From Corbicula japonica (taxonomy: Eukaryota; Mollusca; Bivalvia; Venerida; Cyrenidae), in NCBI GenBank assembly GCA_038501625.1, contig JAZAYU010000714.1:109755-173754 (forward strand): DNA of 64,000 nt. Reading direction: 5' to 3'. Shown piece after piece: positions 1-11,611 of this stretch (positions within the stretch are counted from its first letter, which is position 1; each line of letters starts with the position of its first letter). The translations under genes were made by a program, and so were the position numbers. The notes below the pieces were generated by a model, which searched no databases, was not told where the DNA came from, and was given only the letters and a program-made list of their open reading frames with translations.

Positions 1-109
1 ATAAGCTAACAAATCAAAAAGCGAACAGTGGAGATCCATCTGTGCTGTCTGATCTGGATCTACACTGTTTGCACATGCAATAAAGGTGTATCTATGGAGG
101 AAAGGGTTT
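1..109 (+). mobile_element. M1 MITE, right module only (cut by window edge)
   Basis: AGCGAACAGTGGAGATCCATC ... TGATCTGGATCTACACTGTT then the end ATGGAGGAAAGGGTT. Confidence 0.75.
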
Positions 110-640
110 ATTGTAATAATATCTTGCTGAAAACTGTTGCTCAGTTCTGATCTGAAACCTGCGAAGTAGATTGATAAAACTGACAGGCAGTACTATATTA
201 ACAATAAGTCACTTCCTGCATTTAGGTGCAATGAAATTCTTTAGTAAGGCTGTATTTGTTTGCCTTGAATAACATTTGCTGTGAGGTGATAAAGTCAAAT
301 AATGATTGAATTTATTCATTGGTTTATCAGAATATGAATGCAGTAAGAATAGTTCAAAGTAACCATGAAATCCTTTGAGCATCACTAAACAACCCATTTG
401 TTTTTCAGACCCTGATGAAATCAATAAAAATATGTGTTTAAGCCTAAATTAAAAAGAACCTTTTCTTAGAAAAAGTTATTTTGCTACCAGATTTATTGAT
501 TCAGACATTTTTTTCTAATTAGCGGAAGTTTACTGATTTGTTTTTTGCCTGAGAATTGTTTATGTATTAGTTGTGATTCCCAGAAACATAATAACTAGAT
601 TTTGTTAAATAATTCACAATGGTAAAGTCCCATGGATAAA

Positions 641-890
641 TTACCCTTTACTTCATAGATTCATTCTTATTGCTTGGGAGATAAGTGTAGATCCTGATCA
701 GCTGGACCACTGTACCGTCTGATCAGGATCTACACTGTTTGCGTAAACTTAACGATTTATTAGGTTATTTGACTGTGACCAGGATGTGACTAATTCAGAT
801 CCAGATCAGATGGAAAAGATGTGCCGGCTGATCTGGATCTACACTGATCTCATGTGAGTTTAAATGTCTATATGTGAATTAAAGGGTTAA
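641..890 (-). mobile_element. M1 MITE, full copy
   Basis: ACCCTTTACTTCATAG to AATTAAAGGGTTAA with two palindromic modules and the linker reversed (ATTAGGTTATTTGACTGTGA). It lies 26 bp upstream of the Ig exon. Confidence 0.82.
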
Positions 891-916
891 TTACCAAAAC
901 TTTTTTATGTTGACAG

Positions 917-1204
917 CTGGGCCTGCTATTGTCTCCCATGACAACAACAAGAACATGGTACAAGGTGATGACCTTGAACTTAAATGTGAGGTTTCCGGAT
1001 ATCCGATGCCAACTGTGACCTGGTTCAAGGACAACGTCAAGATGAACGCCACCACACGTATCCACTTCCTGGAATACAAGGGAGCTAACGGCAAACTGAA
1101 GATTTTCTCGCTTGAGGACAGTGATGAAGGATTCTACAAGTGCTTGGCAGAGAACATCATTCCACCAAACAATGCCACAGCTGAGATGAGGATCCGAGTT
1201 AAAG
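917..1204 (+). CDS. BSG: Basigin/neuroplastin-family protein, Ig-domain exon (partial gene; upstream exons lie outside the window)
   Basis: This exon encodes the membrane-proximal immunoglobulin (I-set) domain of a basigin/neuroplastin-type cell-surface glycoprotein. It follows a TTGACAG acceptor and ends at AAAG|gtataa. Its 288 nt start and stop in phase 1, the usual symmetry for Ig exons. Visible Ig landmarks are the first cysteine in LKCEVSG, the core tryptophan in VTWFKD, and DSDEGFYKC with the second cysteine. Two N-glycosylation sequons (NAT, NNAT region) are present. Family members act at the plasma membrane, classically as chaperones of monocarboxylate transporters and as adhesion receptors; that role is known for the family and not shown here. 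The spliced G completes an Asp codon with the next exon at 8776. Basigin and neuroplastin cannot be separated from this portion. Confidence 0.88.
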
Positions 1205-1462
1205 GTATAAACCTTGTTTTATACATTTTCTATTACCTGAAAATGACTGGAACTTAGGGGCTAGTGAACATTCATAGAGTCTGATCAAGGTCTACACTGC
1301 CCCTTTTCAGTCAATTCAGGAAATATAATTCTGTAAGACCTCCCTATGAATGGACTTGCCTGAATTGAAAGAAAGTTGATTCCATTACATTAATTCATTG
1401 CTTCAAGGGTAAATACCAGTGTAGACCTGGATCCAATAGACTGATGCATGACCAATATTTAA

Positions 1463-3874
1463 GGTGGAACGCGACACTGCCAATTTTTCGAATTTCTTTA
1501 TGAAATTTGGTATGGTATTTATTGACGAATACTCCAGCATGAATCTGCAAACTGTTTTTCGATTAATCAAATAGTTGTTTAGATATTTGCCTTCAAAGTT
1601 AGCTATCAACACCAGTTTTCTGAGGTGACGTCGACGACGCTTGCTGAACTTTTTTTCGGGGCTGGCCGAAAATTTGGGTTTTCAATTTTATTTATTCTTT
1701 CACATGTGAATTGGCGCTTAAAATACCTTTCCGGTGATATAAGATTTAACATAAGGTGACCAGTTTTGACAACGTTGTGTACCGTTTAACGCCGTTTTTG
1801 CGTTAAAAATGACGTCGAGTTTTGTGTTTTTTCTGTCGACTTTTTCAAAATAGTGAAAAATTCCCGAATTTAATTTTTGATTTTTTTGCTTAAAAAGTTT
1901 GAAAAAGACAATTCCAATCAAATAAGCAAATAAAATTTTGGGGTCACCGACTTAGTTATTGTGCTATTACCGTTTTAAGTACCCCTATTCCCTTTTGAAG
2001 AAATACGTTATTTTTGGAAATTTTAGAGAAAAAAATAGTTCATTAATTAAAAACTTCGTCAAAAGACACCACAGAGGAAGTTAAAATGAATTATAAAATA
2101 AAAATGACATCTTATCGATTTCTCTTTTGTTATTTTGTCAAAAATATCTTTAAAAACACTACTACAGGTAAAAACAAACATTTCAAAAAGTGTATAAAAT
2201 ACTTACGTCAATTATTTCTATTCAGATGTTACAATTTCATAAATTCTGCTGAATTCTTTTTATATTGTCAAAGCATTTGCGCAAAGATGCGCTAACTTTA
2301 TTTAATAGTGCTCTTAATTACTAAAGAAGCGCACAAGATTTCTTTTTGGTCAGAAATAACCTTATAAATCAAAAGCGAACAGTGTTGATCCTTATCCTGA
2401 TCGGGATCTACACTGTTCGTCCATTCCATATAGGCCTTTAAGGAAAGGGTTGTGTGAAATTTAAAAATTAAAATTTTCAATACTGCAAACATTTTCTGTA
2501 TATAGACCACAGTCTGTGTTGTCCTACAATTTTTGTTTTGTATTATAACTGGAGCTGCTATTGTGATGCAACAAGTGAACATTTTCTTGTTTCTCTTTTT
2601 ATTCGCGTAATATGTATTAGTTGTAATAATTTAACACAGATAGACTGGTTATAGACTGTTTTTCATCAGCCCCGAAAATACCTAGTGTGTCAATAAATTT
2701 CATTTGCGGCAAAAAAAATTTCATTACGAGTCAGTCGAAATGTTCATGCCAAATGAAGCCAATACAATTACATGTACAAAGACAAGTTTTGCTCTCTTCA
2801 TTTTATTTCTGTATTAGCATTTTATTTGGCGGAGACCAGTTTTCGCGCATAAGCCATTGCAGTGCCATAAATTTGTGCAGTTACATGTATATTACTCTCA
2901 GAAGCATTCATGATAAGCTAACATATGGTTAAATGTCACTGCACTTTTATTTCGCGCACGTTTCTAGTTCAAATTACGCAAAAATTAAACCCGTGTGAAA
3001 TATAACGATACAACAGTATCTCACGAGGTTTCTCATAGCAGTTAGCCTTATGATGAGGAATTATCCGAAAAGCCGAGTGTAATAATATAACTTTAAAATT
3101 ATCATGCAACCTATGTAAGATAAAATAACACCAGAGGGAACGTTTCTTAACAATGTAAAACTCCAAAAAAAGTGAAATTATCCTGCGAATTTACCTGCCC
3201 TTAAAACAGCGCATGTTGTGTAAAAATATGTTTTATTCATTTTTTGTTCCTCTTAAATTACCATAAGTAATTGTAATTGCTAAAATATTGTAAAATTTGA
3301 ATAAAGAGTCATAAATTTACAGAAAATCACTTTACTATACAAGTTTTTTATGAGGGGGAGGGATGCTGAAAACGGCCACGGCGCAATAACGCAGGCGGTG
3401 ACCCCAAAATTTTATTCGATTGGAATTGCTTTTTTCAAACTATTTAAGCAAAAAATCAAAAATTTAATTCGGGAATTTTTCACTATTTTGAAAAAGTCGA
3501 CAGAAAAAAGGCAAAACTTGACGTCATTTTTAACGCAAAAACGGCGTTTAACTGTACACAACGTTGTCAAAACTGGTCACAATATGTTAATCACATATCA
3601 CCGGTAAGGTATTTTCAGCGCCAATTGACATGTGAAAGAATAAATAAAAATTGAAAACCCCAATTTTCAGCCAGCCCCGAAAAAGTGTTCGGCGAGCGTC
3701 TTCGACGTCACCTCAGAAAACTGTCGTTGATAGCTAACTTTGAAGGCAAATATCTAAACAACTATTTGATTAGTCGAAAAACGGTTTGCGAATTCATGCT
3801 GGAGTCATCGTCAATAAATACCGTACCAAATTTGATGAGGAAATTCGAAAATTCGCAAAGTGTCGTGTTCCACC
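1463..3874. mobile_element. Foldback-type element with about 0.48-kb inverted arms
   Basis: The left arm (about 1463-1955, starting GGTGGAACGCGACACT) reappears inverted as the right arm (about 3398-3874, ending AGTGTCGTGTTCCACC), with scattered substitutions and small indels. The 1.44-kb middle is AT-rich, has no recognisable transposase, and carries a half copy of the common GATC-rich MITE (2345-2451). No convincing target duplication was seen. It sits in the intron between the Ig and transmembrane exons of the basigin-like gene. Confidence 0.8.
2345..2451 (+). mobile_element. M1 MITE, second module and right end
   Basis: Linker TTGGTCAGAAATAACC, module ACAGTGTTGATCC...GGGATCTACACTGTT, end AAGGAAAGGGTT. 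Nested in the foldback element. Confidence 0.75.
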
Positions 3875-3889
3875 ACACAGTATAATGAT

Positions 3890-5460
3890 TATTTTTTCTC
3901 AATAAGAGCGATTGTATTGGAATCCCTGTTTAACAAGAATAACATCAGTGACAAAAAAATAAACATCAGGGACTTGTAACAAACATGATATACTTTTCAT
4001 GAAGAAAAGTTTAGAAAAAATATTTCTTCCCTTCCACAAACTCTTAGGCATGTGAAAAATGTATCATAATAATAATTATTTTTAGTGACTGTTAAATGTC
4101 ATGTCAGTGCTGTATTGTATGACATTGGCTATGTAATTGGGGCAGAGTTGTGATTTATGAAATTTATATAGCTTGAAGGTGATATATTGTTACCTTGTTA
4201 ATAGTTCTGTACACCATGCATCAATTCAAACATTGATAATCATCTACATTGTAATGCCTGTCACCTTAATGTTCAATTTTCTTTTCAATCATTGGTTTAT
4301 ACACACACTTTTGTTGTGTCAACTAATAATGCCAAAATTATTTGACAAGTGATGCAATGTTAGCTTAATACATGAAGCGGTCAATACAAGATGTTGTAGA
4401 TTAGAACATAGTTTGTAAATTGTAACAGCAACTGATAACCTATATAATATTAGAGAGGTTAATGCATTAAATGTTAAGCACCTACCTATAGCTTATGACA
4501 CATTTAGTGATCAGTGTAGACCCAGATAAGCCTGCTCATTTATAGTCGGATGAGGATCTACAGTCAATCAATTTCTACAAAGCACCCTTTATAAATGTGA
4601 ATAGATTGGTCCACTTAAAAAAGCCAGACTGTGGATAAAAGTGAAACTATAAGGACTAGATAATACATAGTTACATACTACAATACAAAATTTAGTAACA
4701 ATTCAGTGAAGTTGGAATAGTATGCCTGAGACATTTGTTTATCCTACTCAGCATGCTGTCTCCTAATCAATTCAGATCAATACTCCGTCAATACCTACAT
4801 GAAGTGTCTGATTGAATGAACATTGTATCTATCATGCCATTAACAACAAGTGTTTTCTAATGTTGTTATGTAAATATAAACATGAAAGCTCAAATGTCAA
4901 CATATCTTCATGGTTTTAGTACATGTGTCGACAATATTTCATTGAAATCTACGAAAAAAGAAAAGAAATATGGGCCAATAGTTAATCAAATATAGGTACA
5001 GAGTTGGTGTAAATATAGACTAACTTTCTTGATCTTAATCAGGACCTTGTTCATTCATTGTAAAAACAATATTCCGCTGACATTTATTGACAAATAGTAA
5101 AACCTGTGATCAAGAACACCACAAAATTAAGAGCACCCCATAATAAGACCACCATTTCATAGTACCTTATAATATTTATGCATTATTTCCACTCCAAAAT
5201 GAAGACCACCCCACTATAAAGGCCTCTTGGCTTTGTCCCAGACAGATTCTTAATAGCAAGATTCCACCATAAAACTGTGAATTAAATAAGTATTCTTTGG
5301 GTAATTTGTGGATTTCCTTAGCAGATTGATGCATGATTAAAAAATACAAAATATAAAATTTAAACTTTTAAGAGCATTTAGAAACCACCAATTAAAGAAC
5401 CCTGATTAATACTAACTCAATTAAAGAATGCTGTTGTTTAGAAAACCAATAAATTTCATT
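3890..5460. other. Intron sequence, mostly unassigned
   Basis: AT-rich basigin intron. Apart from the single M1 module at 4508, no gene, repeat family or structure was recognised. Confidence 0.6.
4508..4567. mobile_element. M1 MITE, single module
   Basis: CAGTGTAGACCCAGATAAGC ... GGATGAGGATCTACAGT; no ends. Confidence 0.65.
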
Positions 5461-5701
5461 TACCCTTTATGCCTTATATACGCATTTATAACATGGGCGA
5501 ACAGATCCAGATAAGCTGTCACATCCATGGCATCTGATTTATAAGGATCTACAGTGTGTTGGCTTTTAGAATCATTAGGTTATTTCTGAATAAGATGCAA
5601 CCAGGGTAGAAGCAGATCAGATGATACTGATGTGCAGGCTGATCTTTATCTACACTGGTCCTACATGCAATAAAACCCAAATGTATGGAGTAAAGAGTTA
5701 A
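5461..5701 (-). mobile_element. M1 MITE, full copy
   Basis: TACCCTTTATGCCTTATA to TATGGAGTAAAGAGTTAA, two decayed modules, reversed linker ATTAGGTTATTTCTGA. Confidence 0.78.
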
Positions 5702-5879
5702 AATTGCCCACAGAGGAGATACCGGTTCATTAAAAAAAAGTTGTGGACAGAATCTGAGTCGGTGTTGATCAAAGGTGAAAATAAACTTAAAATAGCTTTG
5801 TTAAGATGTGGCCAGATTTGGGTCATCACCAGGATCAAATGTGACAGTAACTGTGTCATATGCTAAAAAGGTATCATTC

Positions 5880-6317
5880 CTTTTTGTGTCACCCTTCAAA
5901 GAAATGGCGATACATAGGGACCGCTTTGTCCGTCCAGCCCTCAGTCTGTCCGTCTGTCACAAAAACTTAACGTTGGCTATAACTTTGCCAATTCTTAATA
6001 TTCTTTATCAAACTTTTAAATTATATTGCTTATGACAACATGCTCGAGATGATGCCAAATTATCAAGGTTAAGGTCACATTTGATGGAGTTATGCCCCTT
6101 TTTGTACTTGGATTTTTACACGAAAACTTAACGTTGGCTATAATTTTGTCATTTCTTAATATTTTTTCATCAAACTTTCAAATTATATTGCTTATGACAA
6201 CACACTCAAGATGATTCCAAATTCTTCAATGGAGTTATGCCCCTTTTTGTACTTGCATTTTTATTCCGACATAGCACCAGAGGGCGACACTAGTGTTCAA
6301 CTGAACACCCATCTAGT
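5880..6317 (-). mobile_element. Element of the ATGGGTGTTCAG family, copy K1
   Basis: Read on the minus strand it starts CTAGATGGGTGTTCAGTTGA. The terminus holds a short palindrome (GTGTTCA..TGAACAC), followed by AGTACAAAAAGGGGCATAAC and two similar units, ending in a GGACGGAC-like stretch. Related copies lie at 32957 and at 42672/44492. Confidence 0.65.
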
Positions 6318-6605
6318 GTAATCTGACATGTTACAATGATTTAAGAATATAAAAAGGTTTTAATATTAATGCAGTATTACAGTTTTCCCTAAATTTGTCT
6401 CATTTGTTTTGGGGGGTGGGTGGGAATATTTATTAACATTAGAAAAAGTATGTTTAATGTATGACTTTTTGTCCAGAAAACAGAGCATGCAACATGTTGG
6501 TGTTAATTTTCAGTATATTTATCATTTTATAAATAGGTCTGGAATAAATACTTTAAGGAAGTGAAACATGCTCTAATGCTTGGCTTGGTTTTTAAATCTA
6601 GATTG

Positions 6606-6753
6606 GAGGTTATGAAGCTGAGATTGGAAACCAGTCTCAAATCTCAAGCATCTGATTGGCTGAAATGGTGACTGGTCGCCATTTCAGCCAATCAGATGCT
6701 TGAGATTTGAGACTGGTTTCCATGCTCAGCTTAATAAACCTTGGGCACTAAAC
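6606..6753. mobile_element. Palindromic MITE M2, copy 1
   Basis: A near-perfect 148-bp palindrome built on ACCAGTCTCAAATCTCAAGC and its complement around TGGTGACTGGTCGCCA. Seven further copies of the family are in the window. No coding capacity. Confidence 0.8.
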
Positions 6754-7207
6754 AACTTCACAAGAATCCTGAAATACTCATTTCACTTAATTTTTTTTTT
6801 TAATAAACACACTTCTTTTTTTCAGTTGTATGATTGCTGCAACAAATGTTAGCAAATTATGTGTAATCCTGTTTGAAATGTATGGTGAAGCTTGCAGCCC
6901 TCTGGCCATTGCTTCAAATTTTTACCTGGGTGATTTCAGAAGGTGTAATAAATAATACACTTGCTGACTCCTGTAGCCAATGTTAAATGCCCCCTTTTTT
7001 CCCCAGTAGAACAAACCTTAGCCAGACATATTTATTGAATGAACAATATTTGTTGTATATTAAGATGTGACTAAGATGCACCAGTTCCAAATGTAACTTC
7101 TGACTAGCACATACTGGTTCAGTTCTGTTTCTTCATTTGTTTAAAAGTCTAAATGATAGTTTCCCATTTAAAACAGGTATAAAAAGAAGTTTATTCATAA
7201 GGTATAC

Positions 7208-8413
7208 ACAGGCTGTCAACCGATTCCTATATTCCTATATTTCTCCTATATTTTGGATCAGAATCCTCTATATTCCTATATTTCTCCTATATTTTTAAGT
7301 ATATTCTAATATTTTTTAGTAATTTTTTGCCGATTAATGAAGAAAGTAAATATTGCTTTGATACTGCTTTTGACTTGGATTTTTCAAGGACAAAATTCAA
7401 CTTTTAGATTGGTAAAAACTTGGCGGGTGGCATTTAACTAAGTTTTTATCCGATTCTCTCACAACTTTGTAGCAGTGTTCTTTGTATTAAGGCGTACCTA
7501 ACAAAAACAAATTTTCACTTCCATGCAGAATTCTTGTTGCAGTTGCAACCAAAAACAAAAAATGTTTATTCACCAACTGCAATGATTAGAGGGCTTATAT
7601 TTGGTATGGTGTATGTGGTTGTCTAAAACGTCAAGATGGACCCCCCAGGAACAACATGCTTGACTGTGAACAAGAATTCTTCAGCTTACTTTTGTGGTCA
7701 GTTTTCCAGTTTGAAAACAGGGTCTTCAAACTCTTTTGAAAAAGAGTGTATGCAAAAGACAGTGTCTTTACAAAAACAATAATTTTCAAAAGGCAAAGTC
7801 AAATAAAGGGAGATAATAAAAACAATATTGTTTGATAATTTGCAACAACTATTTGTTCAATAAATTCTGATAACTTTAGAATTTTTTATATAATTATGTA
7901 CAGGTTCTCAATAGTTTGTCCAAAGTAAGGCCTTGGGGTCACTTTTGACTGAACCGTTTTGGACATTGTAACCCAGATTTTTACACACAAAGCAATTTGA
8001 CTATGAGCGGATGGTTTGTTGCTTTGAACAGATATATAGAAGACTATCTATATATCTATATATCATAAAAGACAAACAAAAACTGAAAAATCTGGCTTTA
8101 ATGAGGTTTCTGCATCCCCCCCCTCGTGTTTGAATGGTCATAAAGATGCTGGTGATGTGCTTAATGGTGCTGATGTTAAAGTTAATGGTTTCCTTCATTT
8201 TTACTGTAGACATTTTGGACATTGATTATTTTAGAAACAGTAAATGCACAGGTGAAAATCATTTGTATAAGTTCATGTACTAGTAAATAAAACTATTTTC
8301 TGCTCCAAACTCGTATATTTTGCGTCAAAATCATCCAAAAACTCCCTATATTTATTGCAGAATTATTCCTATATTTTTCCTATGTTTGGGAGATGACCTG
8401 GTTGACAGCCTGT
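7208..8413. mobile_element. 1.2-kb TIR element (ACAGGCTGTCAACC)
   Basis: Perfect 14-bp terminal inverted repeats, ACAGGCTGTCAACC at 7208-7221 and GGTTGACAGCCTGT at 8400-8413, bound an AT-rich interior. Near both ends the motif TTCCTATATTTCTCCTATAT recurs. No transposase was recognised. The flanks (GGTATAC and ATTATAC) may be a degraded target duplication. It lies in the basigin intron. Confidence 0.75.
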
Positions 8414-8753
8414 ATTATACATTAAGCTTTGCTTATTGTTATGAAAGGCTGTTGATACCTGAAAACTACATATTTATGTAACAAGAGGTCATACCGATAT
8501 TGAGATTTCATAGCATTTGAAGGAACACTCTTTTTTATATTTATGTTGTTATTGACAGACAGCACAAATCCAGACAGTTAGAACAGAATCAATAAAGTTA
8601 TATCAAACATAATAAGGTATTCAGGGTTGGCATATAAAAACAGGGTTGGTCTGGTTAGAGAACAAATTGTTGAGGTGTTATCAGAAGAATACACTAACCA
8701 GGAACAATGTGATGTTTTTATCAGATGTAACTTTCAGCCATCAGATAAACTAA

Positions 8754-8912
<159 letters not shown>

Positions 8913-9010
8913 TAAGTGATCCGTCATCTTAACCAAGCATACTGGTCTGTACTGTGCATGAGCTTCCGCCATGCTGAACATGTGACTGAAGGAAGTGGAT
9001 GTGATATAAA

Positions 9011-9212
9011 CCTTTACTCCATGGGAATGGCTTGTATAGCTTACATTTGCTATCACTTTAGATTCAGATCAGCCAGGCACATCAATAGATTCTGATTAGG
9101 ATCTACACTCTTGGCTTCTTGGTTAGAGATAGTAGAATAAATCTAAGAGACCGGTGGAGGCTGATCTTGATCTACACTGTTTGCCAGTGTGATATTAGCC
9201 ATATCCTATGAA
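9011..9212 (+). mobile_element. M1 MITE, diverged copy
   Basis: CCTTTACTCCATGGGAAT, then TTCAGATCAGCCAGGCACAT...AGGATCTACACTCTTGG and CTTGATCTACACTGTTTGCC. Confidence 0.65.
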
Positions 9213-9631
9213 TATTGAGTATCATAGTCAAGTACATAAAAACCAGCTTATTTTTATACAAGTATGATAAATAAATTAGTTAAACTAAAAAGCTCATTAC
9301 ATAAAGATGGCTCATATACAAGCTATTGTGTGTCAGAACTCTCATGTATCGAGTTGTTTGATGTTCAGCGGTCACAGTGATTGCACTGAGATATTGAGTG
9401 TTGATATTGAGTGTTAAGTCATTCACTGTTAACCCGTTGAATCAAGTGTTACAAGTGTCTCGAGAGTGTGAATCACCTGTTAGATGTTGTTTACTGTTAC
9501 TCTCAATGTGAGTCATGTGCATCTAACTTGAGAAGTGCTCTGATTAAATGTCAAGTCTGTAACTACACACTGGTTAAAAACTGACATAAAACACCATAAC
9601 CAAATACAGTATGGGAATTATCAAGGATTTC

Positions 9632-9822
9632 TTAACCCTTTCCTCAATATAAACAGGTTTCATCATGTGTGAACAACGTAGAACCAGATCTGTGCTGTCT
9701 GATCAGGAACTAAACTATTAGCTTCTTGTCAGAAATAAATTGATGAATAAAAAACAAACAGTTTAAATCCTGCAGTGTTATGATGAATAAAAAACAAACA
9801 GTTTAAATCCTGCAGTGTTATT
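9632..9822 (+). mobile_element. M1 MITE, truncated
   Basis: TTAACCCTTTCCTCAATA, a partly deleted first module (TGTCTGATCAGGAACTAAAC), then the 40-bp tandem duplication; the right end is missing. Confidence 0.7.
9741..9820. repeat. Perfect 40-bp tandem duplication
   Basis: The 40-bp block starting TGATGAATAAAAAACAAACA occurs twice in direct succession inside a truncated M1 copy. The second copy is unchanged, indicating a recent duplication. Confidence 0.9.
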
Positions 9823-10151
9823 TTTAAACAATGAAAAAGTCAAGTGTAAAATCTTATTAGCAAAACCATGCAACATGATCGTCTGCCAAGTGTCAGTTTT
9901 GGCAGATGTTTTACAAAACATTTTACGAGGGTCATTCATAAAGTTTCCGGACTGTTGCTATAATTCATAGAGTTGTAAAGATATTATAATAAGAAAACGC
10001 ACACATGATGATTAATACATATGTATTTTAAATACAAAGTTTCAAATAAATACAGTCACATTTCACTTCTTTACAATAATTTACATAGAACAAGGTAGAG
10101 CGCCACGGAGCAGATAACAACGTCAATTTAACGCTTCTAACGTCAACTGAG

Positions 10152-10418
10152 TTAATGTTTTTCAAAATACCTGCCGTGTAGCGCTACGCATTTCCTGTGT
10201 CTGTGTATCCATTTAGTGAACACATCGCCGTACCAGGTAGACTCAAATCGTGACACTACTGTGCACACGGTCATTTGAAGTTCATGTAATGAATCAAAAC
10301 TTAGCCCTCGCAGCTCGCCTTTAAGTCGCGGGAATACAGCAAAGTCCATTGGGGCTAGGTCAGGACTGTACGGAGGATGTTCTAATCGCTGCACACACCT
10401 TTCGCTGGTTAAGATCAT
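10152..10418 (-). pseudogene. Mariner transposase, C-terminal part (broken)
   Basis: Contains HPPYSPDLAPMDFAVFP, the mariner block around the third catalytic aspartate (PDLAPxD), then RLKGELRGLSF and a terminal CVALHGRYFEKH. The region with the first two catalytic aspartates is deleted between this part and the N-terminal part, so no active enzyme could be made. Confidence 0.87.
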
Positions 10419-10510
10419 TCGTTACAATATTGTAAGCCTATCAGTCGTTTCCGCTATTTCTTGTACTGTTCTCCGCCGATCACTTCTCAGAATGTCTCTT
10501 ATTCGATCGT

Positions 10511-10777
10511 TTATTTTCCCGCTAACAGAAGGACGACCCGAACGTTTCCGGTCATTGACGTCTTCATCACCTTCGCTGAACCGCTGAACTGCTTGTGCCA
10601 ATCAAAAACAATAGTGCGAGTCACTTTTGCTGTTTTGTCACTTTTCAAAAAATTTAATGTGTCCGTAAGCGTCATCCCCACTTTTACGCAATGTTTAATA
10701 ATTGCTCGTTGCTCCGTGGATTTTGACGTTGGCATCAAGTGTGTTGCAGCACTATTCAACCCGTCGGCGTTCATCAT
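10511..10777 (-). pseudogene. Mariner transposase, N-terminal HTH part (broken)
   Basis: Starts MNADGLNSAATHLMPTSKST and contains RAIIKHCVKVGMTLTDTLNF and VFDWHKQFSG, the helix-turn-helix and paired-like linker of mariner transposases. A frameshift follows HKQFSG: the expected acidic and SGRPS-type linker (EGDEDVND, RSGRPSVSG) continues in another frame down to about 10440. Non-functional. Confidence 0.82.
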
Positions 10778-11251
10778 GAAGTTTGAACTGGTTGTTTATC
10801 ATAGAACCGTTAAACTTTGCATAATTGATGTCAGATAGATGACGTAACGTCATGCCGATTTTTAGCGCGCTAATAAGCATATTCACGATTTTAATGAAGT
10901 CGGTATAACAAGAAACATTTGCTATAATTACGTTGCGTGAAACTGCTCCGTGACGCGTTAGTGTGATAACCATAGCAACAGATAGGATGGAGTAGGGTTG
11001 AAATATATAAAAAAATAACAAATACACTATATTGATCAAATTTCTACGCAATATAAACAATAATAAGATTTTTACAGCCAGAGTTCGGAAACTTTATGAA
11101 TGACCCTCATATTTACAGAGCCAAAAATGAAAACGAATTAATTTTATGATTTCACAACAAAATAATTTTCAGAACATGGGAAAGAAGTTGGTTTCACTGC
11201 AATTCGAAAAAATTGCCTCATTCGAAATAGATGGGGACAACTGAGACACTG

Positions 11252-11312
11252 TAAACCCTTTACTACATATATATAACTTTTGGCATAGATGAACAGTTTA
11301 GATCCAGAACAC
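11252..11312. mobile_element. M1 MITE, left-end fragment
   Basis: AAACCCTTTACTACATATAT and GAACAGTTTAGATCCAGAAC only. Confidence 0.55.
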
Positions 11313-11329
11313 CCAAATCTCTTGAGTTT

Positions 11330-11364
11330 GCTTTGGCGATTCAGGGCCATCATGGCCCTCTTGT
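11330..11364 (-). mobile_element. Isolated left end of an A-type hairpin-ended element
   Basis: On the minus strand ACAAGAGGGCCATGATGGCC then CTGAATCGCC, the hairpin left end also seen at 17281, 25831 and 42735. No core or right end follows. Confidence 0.65.
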
Positions 11365-11565
11365 TTAATAACTGACTGGTACAGATTGATTTTAATTAAG
11401 TTTCTTGCCAGTCATCTTAAATGGCACGCCAGTCTACTCTTAAAAAATATACATCTTAGCATAGGCAATATGTACAAATCTTGACGGCTAAAATCAGCAA
11501 GCAATTCCCTTGACAATGCTCCTTATGTGGTCCTCTAGGTAACCTGTGCATGTTGTTTGTTTCAG

Positions 11566-11611
11566 AGATAACACCCCCGACCACAAGGATGTCCGTCACA
11601 GGAGAACATAA
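11566..11611 (+). CDS. BSG: Basigin/neuroplastin-family protein, last coding exon with stop
   Basis: After a pyrimidine-rich acceptor (TTTGTTTCAG) the A completes the Gln codon, followed by DNTPDHKDVRHRRT and TAA at 11609-11611. The short basic cytoplasmic tail resembles basigin/neuroplastin C-termini, which also end in a Lys/Arg/Asn-rich stretch. The phase agrees exactly with the preceding exon, so the three exons form one uninterrupted reading frame. Confidence 0.87.

Larger units (their letters stand above)
9926..11109 (-). mobile_element. Internally deleted mariner-type transposon
   Basis: Terminal inverted repeats (CGAGGGTCATTCATAAAGTT at 9926; the complement ends at 11109) are flanked by TA at 9924-9925 and 11110-11111, the mariner/Tc1 target. 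On the minus strand the N-terminal DNA-binding region of a mariner transposase and its C-terminal end can be read, but the catalytic core between them is missing. The outermost base differs between the two TIRs. It is about 100 bp short of a standard 1.3-kb element. Confidence 0.9.

Noticed and set aside
1265..1440. Possible M1 copy next to the Ig exon
   Set aside because: Only short phrases match (GTCTGATCAAGGTCTACACT; CCAGTGTAGACC); too decayed to bound as a copy.
10461..10838. 125-codon plus-strand frame
   Set aside because: Antisense to the mariner transposase remnant.
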